DNA of 29,769 bases from Phoronis ovalis. Lineage: Eukaryota > Phoronida > Phoronidae. Under the pieces are notes generated by a model that was not told where the DNA came from, made no database searches, and saw nothing but the letters and a program-made list of their open reading frames with translations. A program made the position numbers and the translations under genes. Where the stretch lies: assembly GCA_028565635.1 (NCBI GenBank), contig JAOXYB010033506.1, forward strand, positions 1 through 29,769. The letters are read 5' to 3'. Of the stretch, positions 22,740 to 29,769 are shown piece by piece; positions within the stretch are counted from its first letter, which is position 1; every line of letters starts with the position of its first letter.

Positions 22740-22810
22740 TGCATAGAATGTCTGTAGCAGAAGACTAGCAGAACACCGACTGCAGGGTTTAAATCCGGGG
22801 GCAACTCTCT
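22740..22810 (+). mobile_element. Possible tRNA-derived SINE head
   Basis: TAGCAGAAGAC near 22754 resembles a pol III A box, and GGTTTAAATCC near 22789 resembles a B box (GGTTCRANNCC), about 35 bases apart, as in tRNA-derived SINE promoters. A body of simple-repeat character follows directly. The matches are imperfect and no target duplication was found. Confidence 0.25.
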
Positions 22811-22869
22811 ATCAAAGTGACTGTATATATGTGCCGCCCCATGGGTCCCCTTTTTCAGCCACAGTTTTT

Positions 22870-23150
22870 ACTATGGGACATCTTTTTTATGTTTATTTGT
22901 TAATTTATGTCATGGGATGGTTTTTTGCAAATATGTTTTTTACCCTAGGTATATATTTTCAAAAAAAACATTAATTACCAATGGTGTACTTCTTGAAATT
23001 GTTTTCCATTGACTATTGGTGCACACTTCCAACATTTTTTTACGATGGGTGTACTTCTCGAGAGTTTCTTTTTACCATGGAATATGACCATGGGGGGTAT
23101 ATTTTTGGAAAGTAATTTTAACCATGAATTAAATTTCTCCTTTCAGTTAC
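22870..23150 (+). repeat. Degenerate ~35-40 bp tandem repeat array
   Basis: Several diverged units share the pattern ATGGG-GTAC-TTCT, an A/T core, then TTTTTACC. Clear copies begin near 22981, 23045 and 23084, with weaker ones near 22872, 22912 and 23015. The pattern (ATGG ... TTTTACC) makes a chance 76-codon plus-strand frame at 23009-23239 that is not a gene. Confidence 0.5.
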
Positions 23151-24480
23151 CTGTGGCCTCACACCCCCACCAAGTTTTTAGTCAAATGCCCACGGGGTTT
23201 AAGAAAAAATCTTTTCTTTTCATACAAAACAGTTACTGACGTCGATTCATGTTATGCATGCTAATAAGGGGGACAATAAAACGTATTAATGAAATAATTG
23301 TCTGTGTCTGAAGTTCAAAATTCAACACATATTTATTAACGACAAATACATACCACGAACGTTTTTTCTAAAATGAATTTTGTGGTAATCATTATAATAA
23401 CTAACATCAATAATTTAAAACTGTAGATCACTTAAAATTGATGGCACGTGTAATAGAAAACATTACATGGTAGTACACGTTAGTATAAAAAAAAAAAAAT
23501 AAACGATGATATTATTATTATATCCAGGAGCTATCCCTGTTGGTCATCTAAACATTCTTGAAACAAACGTGGTATACATAATTTTATCTGATGGGCGATC
23601 TCACCAGGTCACTGTTAGATATTTCTGTATGTTGAACTCGATCTGTTCCTTATAGCAGAGATATTCGAGTCTGACTTTATGTGGAAATTTATTGTGGATA
23701 AAGATAATTAATATACCTTATGAATACATTATGAAATTAGTGAACATGCCAGGCCATTTGCTAGCAGAAACTTGCATATCACCTACAGAATTGGAAATAG
23801 GTAAACTCTCCAAAGTCTAAACTTTATAACCCATTCCTGTGTTAGAGCAAAAAATTGCTTTTATCTCTTAAAAACAACATACAAAAACACTGTTTTGTTC
23901 TTCTTTATCGTAAATCGATTGACTGAATGACAAATTGTGTACTACTGTTAGTATTACATATGCATGCGGTATACATGAACAAACTAACCATAAGGTTTGT
24001 AAGATAATAATTATATATGATATATGTAATTACATTAGATAAACAGGTTCAATATAAAAGTTTATCTGTTCTTGCAAAATTCTAGTACTATTCACAAAGT
24101 AAGATTGTTGGTGTCGCTGTTATTGGCCAAACAAACTGGCGTTAAAATAAAATTTGCCTAAAAACTGGATTCAAACATCAAGATTTTCGATTTAATTATC
24201 ATTTTATTTTAGTTGATTTCGGGGTTGATTTTTATTAATATTCAAAATTAGCTCCAGTATACATTGAGAATGCAATGACAAAAAATTAAAAGATTGCAGA
24301 ACAGTGAGATGTAAATGTATTGTTTATTACAGTCACACATTAAGTTTTGATTATATTCCAACATTATAAATATAAAATCAAGATATTAGTCAGTGCATGG
24401 TTACGTATATAATAGTATTAACAGTTGAACAACTGAGGAATAGGGACCGAGGAACCATCCGCTAGGGGTTGCTACCTAAC

Positions 24481-24500
24481 TGATTGATTGATTGATTGAT
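24481..24500. repeat. (TGAT)5 microsatellite
   Basis: Five perfect TGAT units inside the left arm of the inverted-repeat element, followed by a T-run. Confidence 0.9.
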
Positions 24501-24761
24501 TTTTTTCGATTTTTTGTGTTTTTTAAATATTTAATCGATGTTTTGCAATTTTTAAAATATTAATCAATTGTGTGATTACTTTTTCTATCATTTTCTACTT
24601 TTCAATTTTTTAAATATTTTTTTTACCGATTTTTTAATCAATTTATCGATCCCAGCCTAGGCCACTCAAATCATCTTCCAAATGGCCCCAAGCCCCCCCT
24701 TGCACCAAAAGACTTCCTACAGCTGCCTCGATCTCAAAATTTTCATTAACTGTAGCAGTTT

Positions 24762-24930
24762 TAAAGATGGAGTAATGAAATTTGATTAGTAGGTTAATTA
24801 AATTATAATATTTTAATTGTTTATCTGCAAGTTAATAAAAGTTGACAACCATGGGTCGTCACCGTCGATCCTAATTATTTTATTCTTTTAACTCTATTAG
24901 TCTCAAAGATAGAGTAATGAAACTCGATTA
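24762..24930. repeat. Pair of diverged ~26-bp direct repeats
   Basis: AAAGATGGAGTAATGAAATT near 24762 and AAAGATAGAGTAATGAAACT near 24905, each followed by a GATTA-containing tract, about 143 bases apart within the inverted-repeat element. This suggests internal duplication. Confidence 0.55.
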
Positions 24931-25474
24931 ACCATTAAAAACCCTTAATAAAAAAATCGATAAAAACAATCAATTTGATCCCTCGGTCCCTCTTTCTCAT
25001 TTATATTCTTTTGTTTAACTTTAAATCTTATGCTAGTTAATCAATGATTCCAACCTATTATCTCAACAGGTAAGCGCAAGGCACGCAGATGTATGATCAC
25101 CCATTAATTATACTAACCAACATTTTGTTTCTTGTAAAACTTGTACAAATACATGTATACATTTTGGAAAAAAATGTAAAATTCAACATTGTAAATAACA
25201 TGATTTGCGGTTTACTAATAATCTATTCAAATCATTTGAAGATTTTTGACTTCTTTCTCGAGATTTGTAACCATTCAAAAACACATTTCTGGCTGAATTT
25301 GCTTGAAGCTTACCTTAAACAAATATAAATAACACATATTTAAAAAAATACATGCTGTCAAATTTGTACATATGTAGATGTGCTTCATATTTGAGTAAGA
25401 CGAGAACACATTCTGTACTTCATAAACAACTTAAAACAAGTCATATATTTTGTCTATTTTGTGTGTTATGAAAA

Positions 25475-25768
25475 TCAATTATGCGGAGATAATTGGTTGG
25501 GCCATCGCTTATGGTGCTTCGTATGTTCCTTTATGTAAGAAAACCTGGAGTTTCCGTGAAAAATCCCAGAATGCTGAGAAGCTCTAAAAGGTAAATCAAT
25601 TAAGCAATAAACAATAAGGCCACATTTGCTTTCTTTCGGATAGAGGGCTTTCATTCGTTTTGAGAAAAAAGTAATAAAATCGCCGTAATCAAATACACTC
25701 CAATTTTGGGTACACCAACTATCCTTTGGTCTTTGTTGAGCAGGCTTTGTAGTACTTCCATGCATTCT
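25475..25768 (-). other. In-frame open frame directly after the GTPase stop codon
   Basis: After the TAA at 25771-25769 the same frame continues AGA ATG and stays open for a further 96 residues from the ATG at 25765. It includes WSVFDYGDFITFFSKRMKAL and KESKCGLIVYCLIDLPF. The sequence is less AT-rich than its surroundings. Most simply it is 3' UTR, but its length and phase make stop readthrough, a recent stop gain or an unrecognised gene piece possible. I do not recognise a family. Confidence 0.3.
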
Positions 25769-28700
25769 TTAGACCTCGAGTTTTTGTTTTATCCAGCGTT
25801 GTACATTTACTGAAGGTAGCTCACTGGGATCTAAATCGTCCCAGCTTTCCAGAAGAAGATTTGGTGTTGACACACTTTCAGATTCCAAATAACGCAAAAA
25901 ACCATGCAATTTATTGCTCTGAAAAATTATTATGATTTGCAGGTATGAGTTGTGTAAAGCAAATTTATGCTACATGTGTACCTACATATTCTCTAGCAGG
26001 TAAATTGTCCACTTTATTATTCCAGAGATTTATTTGTCTTCTGGAGTTATATACATGGGTGAATAAAATGATTAAACGTGCGTAACATTATTGTATCAGA
26101 TATGTACGGGGAGTTCATTGGTCATCTACTTCCGCACGGCAGGGGTTAACAACTTTTTCTATAAGTATTTGCAAATGATAAAAATCTGTTTTACACTGCT
26201 ATAAAACTGAAATTAATACAGACAGTTATTAGTTTTAAAACGAAATATTTATGTCATGTTATGAAGCAAAACATCGGGCAAAACATTTAGTTCAATTGTA
26301 ATTTAATTACAAAGCCAATATTTTAGTATACGCGAGCGTTGTAAACAATTGTTCTGAACTGATATCTCGATATCTATTCTCATTCAAGTATGTTATTCCT
26401 GTTGTTCTATGTTCGCATAATTGTACGGCTAGCAAATTAAATATAAACTTCTGAGGGGCATTAATATATAAAGTGAATACTCATGCTCGTGAATGGTTAA
26501 TTTGAAAAAGCACCCCTACACATGACTACCTTAAAAATGGTACCTATCCAAAGCTAAAATATTATGACAATCAAAAAAATGATAAAAGATTATTTTTCCG
26601 CGCAGAACGATCCCCATTCCCCGAACTAAACATTCCATAAACAAGACTTTCTTCGTTAAAAATTTGCCCTAAGTTAAAAAGTAAACCTTTTTGCTCAAAA
26701 CTGCCGAATTTCCTACTCTAAACGTGTAACGTGCGTTACGCGCTCAATCCTCAAGAAGGCAACATTTTTTCAAGCGATTTTGGTAATGAACATGCGTAAC
26801 CACTTTATATCTGAATGCTTCCCAGGATAAACCTACTTCATCTTCATTAAACGAAAACACATCACATAACATGTACTTTATTTTCTGGGGTTCATTTTTT
26901 ACATATTACACTGTAAAGTAATAATTTTGTAATTCTATCTTTCATTTTGTATCAAAGAGGGCAAAATTTCTTAGTTTTGAAATTACCGGTAATCCATGCT
27001 CTTCTGTAATTTCCTCGAAAATTTGTCTGAGTGTCTTGGTGCCTCTTTTAACTGTAACGAATAGTGAATTTTATTTGTAATGCTTGTTATGCTATCGCTT
27101 TTATTGGCGCAGAAGGAAAATTATACATTATTTTCATAATATAATTTTACGCGGCGTTTTTTATAACAAAACCATTATCGCCTACTACGGCCAGTCTATC
27201 ATGTTGACTCATTTACATCGCCGTGGAGCTTGCTTTTCTTAGCGGACTATAGATAAACTCTGGCGGGACAGAATGTAACAAAACTTACTACATATCTATG
27301 ATTGTTATGGCTACGAACTACATATTGATGTAAAAAAACTCATGCACCTTTCTTCTTTTTAGCATTAAGCATCCTTTGCAAGGTACACTTCAAGAAGCGT
27401 TCTCCAGCTAAAATAGCTGTATCAAGTACGTTCAGGACGACAAGTTGGGAATCATAGTCATACGACATACGTGATACTGTTCCCAATGCAATATGATTCT
27501 TTATTTTGAAGACTCTGTCAGATGCCGCACCAGCTCTACCTGCTAGTTGTTGACATTCCCCGTCAGAAATTTGAGCGTGCTCTTCATTACTTACAAAAAC
27601 ACATACCGTTTCAAGTCCTACAACATCATTGAAGGCGTGTTTACAAAACTTGATTTATATTTACATTGTGAAGAATATATAATACATGTACATCAAATTA
27701 GAATTGTTATTTCAAAAATTGTTCTACTCGATTATTAAATGTGAATCAGACCTAACGTATTTTATAATCTTAAATGTTTCTTTGAACTATGTATAGGCAT
27801 TCATGTAAATAGAAATGATATACATATATGCGGTTTGCTAAGATGCTAAGATTAATACCTTTGACTTTGCAGAAATCCTTCAACTCTTTTAAGCTATCCA
27901 TATACTGACTGCGGCGAGGATCTTGTATGTTCACTATAATAACAACAACATGAACTCTATCTTCCAACTCCGGTTCTCTTGAAGAATCCGATGGGTACAT
28001 CTCGGCCCCAACTTGAATAAAATCATCTTGGCGACGCCGTATAATCTGGCCGGGTTTTATTTCTCCTAATAGTAGAAACAATGGTTATAAAAAGTATGTA
28101 GTTAGTTACAATACTATATTAAAATTTATTAAACAGGAATATTTGTTTCTGTTAAACTAATGTATTATTGTTATTGTTTTAACTGAAAACTACATACGCA
28201 CACCTGATTGCATTTAGAATATGTCAAACTATTGTAGAAAAAGGCAAACAGATTTATAAGTTTGATAACATATTGATAACAGCGCGGTAAAAATTTGTAA
28301 TTATATTGTTATTTATTATCTTTAAAGAACAGTTGTTTAGAGATCCACTGACCATTTATAATACGTTGTATCTCCTTAATGGTTTCATGGTTTACTACGT
28401 GAAAACCACGGGTGTCGAAAATTCGAAAACCATTTCCATCAAAATAAGTTTCCAAGAATATCGTTCCTTCTTTTCCTGTATCTTGCGTTTCAACATTAAT
28501 TTTATCAGTAAACAGTTGCTGTGCAAGTCCAATCAATGAGCTTTTACCAGAACCAGTTGGACCTATCAAACCTGTGTATAAAATAAGGTTCGATTATATA
28601 CATTACTTAATATATTTAGCATAGCATCAACAATTAAAGTACTCCTCTATAATCAGTCAATGATGATTGATGATACTGATAATGATAATGATGATGACGA

Positions 28701-29059
28701 CGACGACAACGACGACAAAGACGATGACGATATGACGATGATGAGCTGATGGTGACGATAATGATGCTTTATGATAATTATAATGATGATGATGATGATG
28801 TATACTTACAAATGAATGTATTTACAGAAAAAAAATTAGCAGACCGAAAACAAAACTAGGCGCAGTGCTTAAATACCAATATTGATGGACTCTATCCCGG
28901 ATGAGCCAAACTTCGCTGATAATGATAATTTGGTACCCATCTTGTAGGCTATCAATTGTCGCTTCATTTCCTCACATTGACTTCTCTTTTCATTCTGCTG
29001 TGCCTGAAATTGATTTTTGTAGGTTAATATTTGACTTGTCAGTGTTGGGTCGATGTCTT
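25769..29059 (-). CDS. IFI44-like GTPase with coiled coil and helical C-terminal tail (N-terminus unresolved)
   Basis: Exons on the minus strand: 29059-28877, 28571-28353, 28065-27859, 27617-27348, 27051-26987, 25918-25769. Phases agree at each junction, giving about 364 residues to a TAA. The first listed exon encodes a polar, probably coiled-coil stretch (QFQAQQNEKRSQCEEMKRQL). The GTPase core follows: P-loop GPTGSGKSS, G3 DTRG in FRIFDTRGF, then RVHVVVIIVNIQDPRR and KELKDFCKVKG. This order matches IFI44/IFI44L-like GTPases, interferon-linked in vertebrates and often expanded in bivalves. Where a G4 THxD or TKxD is expected, the strand reads TVCVFVSNEEH, so G4 is degenerate. After AGRAGAASDRVFKIKNH and a helix ending NAKKKK, two more exons add a 70-residue helical module (LRQIFEEITEEHGLP; LESWDDLDPSELP). 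The first exon may instead start at 29003 (another AG), and upstream exons with the start ATG were not found. An alternative form could stop at TGA 27340-27342 if the weak donor GTGCAT is skipped. Confidence 0.75.
28656..28801. repeat. (GAT/GAC)n microsatellite in a GTPase intron
   Basis: An imperfect trinucleotide tract of GAT and GAC units, with interruptions, between the coiled-coil exon and the P-loop exon of the GTPase gene. It lies wholly in the intron (28572-28876). Confidence 0.85.
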
Positions 29060-29769
29060 CTGGATATCAAGATATGTGCTGATATACAAAATAATGCATA
29101 CACCCGGGAAATGTACATCAGGTTGAAATCGATGTACCAGACACTAGATCACACTAAAGTCTGTTTCACTATTTTATGTCGCAGGTGTTTGATCCTATAT
29201 CGCCGAAAAAAAGCATCTCTAGTTTACTTTTGTAATTCTAAAGTGAAAACAACAGACCAACCATTTTTAATTGGTGAAAATTATAATTTTCTAATTATTG
29301 GTTTTTTGTTGATAAAAGTTTTTTCAATACCTCATGTTGAACGTCCGCCCAAAATTATGGCGACACTGCGCCACCTGGTGTTCGGTTGTTTGGGTGCAGA
29401 AGAACAAAAGTAACAGCCGTTTATGATAAGGGGCGGTATCAGAACTTATCTAATATGGTGAAGTATATGCATATGCAGTCAGGCAAGATTCCGGTGGTTT
29501 TTTAACGGACGAATCCATGGGTTTATTAATTGATCCCAGTATTCCCCGTTTCTGTTCTCGTACAAAATAGTTATAAACACTGCAGACTGTTTGCGTCTCG
29601 GTGATTATCACAGGGAAATCATCCAAGTTCAAGCAAATGCGTAAACTTAACTTGGACACACAAATTGGACGATCCTTGTTTACGCAAGCTGCTGTGAGTT
29701 TCCTTTAAGTTCACGCATTATATTTTACCCTTGATTTACTCTCTATTCATCGTTTTCAGCCAATAAGAG
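29060..29769. other. Upstream flank of the GTPase gene, unassigned
   Basis: It should hold the missing 5' exon or exons and promoter of the GTPase gene, or introns leading off the window. A minus-strand frame open from about 29702 to a TAG at 29450 (containing LRICLNLDDFPVIITETQTV) follows a possible acceptor (ACTCACAG). It ends in a stop and shows no donor, so it cannot be linked to the GTPase. No family recognised. Confidence 0.3.

Larger units (their letters stand above)
24434..24999. mobile_element. 566-bp element with terminal inverted repeats (MITE or foldback type)
   Basis: The left end (24434-24452) and the reverse complement of the right end (24981-24999) match at 17 of 19 bases around the core AGGGACCGAGG. 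Inside the ends the arms keep resembling each other: a GATTGATTTTTTTCGATTTTTT-like tract on the left and its complement on the right. The left arm carries an extra ~35 bases including five TGAT units. No coding capacity is present, so it would be non-autonomous. I could not see a convincing target-site duplication. Confidence 0.5.
21630..25470. other. Repeat-rich intergenic region without a convincing gene
   Basis: About 3.8 kb between the orphan gene's 5' end and the end of the GTPase gene. It contains an 84-codon minus-strand frame of uncertain status (21984-22238), a hairpin (22202-22222), a SINE-like head (22740-22810), a degenerate repeat array (22870-23150) and an inverted-repeat element (24434-24999). 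The rest is AT-rich and featureless. Confidence 0.55.

Noticed and set aside
23009-23239. 76-codon plus-strand frame with repeated hydrophobic segments
   Set aside because: Generated by the degenerate ATGG...TTTTACC repeat array, with no splice or promoter context.
27340-27348. TGA as the true end of the GTPase
   Set aside because: Kept only as an alternative. Two further exons splice in consistent phase and encode ordered-looking helical sequence ending in a stop, which is unlikely by chance, though the donor GTGCAT is weak.
28656-28801. Acidic repeat-coding exon from GAT/GAC units
   Set aside because: The tract is interrupted, lacks splice signals and lies inside an intron bounded by exons that join in phase. 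It is a microsatellite.
28901-29413. 170-codon plus-strand open frame
   Set aside because: It is antisense to the coiled-coil exon of the GTPase gene, which has splice-phase support. Its composition is Cys/Ile/Leu-rich without domain features, and it has no splice or upstream context.

Overview
The window is nuclear DNA from an animal. Genes are split by GT-AG introns, there are canonical AATAAA poly(A) signals, base composition is strongly AT-rich, and no rRNA, tRNA or prokaryotic operon is visible. The gene set (aftiphilin, LRRC74A with working EF-hands, a small soluble cytochrome b5, an immune-type GTPase) and the AT-rich, repeat-dotted intergenic DNA suggest an invertebrate, most likely a mollusc such as a bivalve. 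The taxon is an inference; the sequence does not prove it.

Layout from left to right. (1) 329-886, + strand: the last two coding exons of an unrecognised gene that enters from the left. (2) 2050-7630, - strand: a complete 13-exon LRRC74A-like gene whose exon phases all close to 714 aa, with an N-terminal disordered region, ribonuclease-inhibitor-type leucine-rich repeats and two C-terminal EF-hands. (3) 7631-10500: about 2.9 kb with no gene, holding short tandem duplications. (4) 10509-16716, - strand: a complete 8-exon aftiphilin gene (965 aa) with a very large first coding exon full of acidic Phe/Trp sorting motifs. (5) 17519-18205, + strand: a two-exon, 80-aa cytochrome b5, divergent from aftiphilin across a shared upstream region. 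(6) 20043-21617, - strand: an intronless 524-aa gene of unknown function. (7) 21630-25470: about 3.8 kb of repeat-rich intergenic DNA, with a possible tRNA-derived SINE head, a degenerate ~35-40 bp repeat array and a 566-bp element with terminal inverted repeats. (8) 25769-29059, - strand: a multi-exon IFI44-like GTPase gene with a predicted coiled coil before the P-loop and an extra helical tail; its extreme N-terminus is unresolved.

The genes do not form a pathway; they are ordinary neighbours in a compact animal locus. The most interesting points are the GTPase (a poor G4 motif, an added C-terminal helical module and a long in-frame ORF just after the stop codon), the canonical EF-hand loops in LRRC74A, the intronless orphan gene and the inverted-repeat element. 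All exon models were built by eye from splice consensus and reading phase; none has transcript support here.
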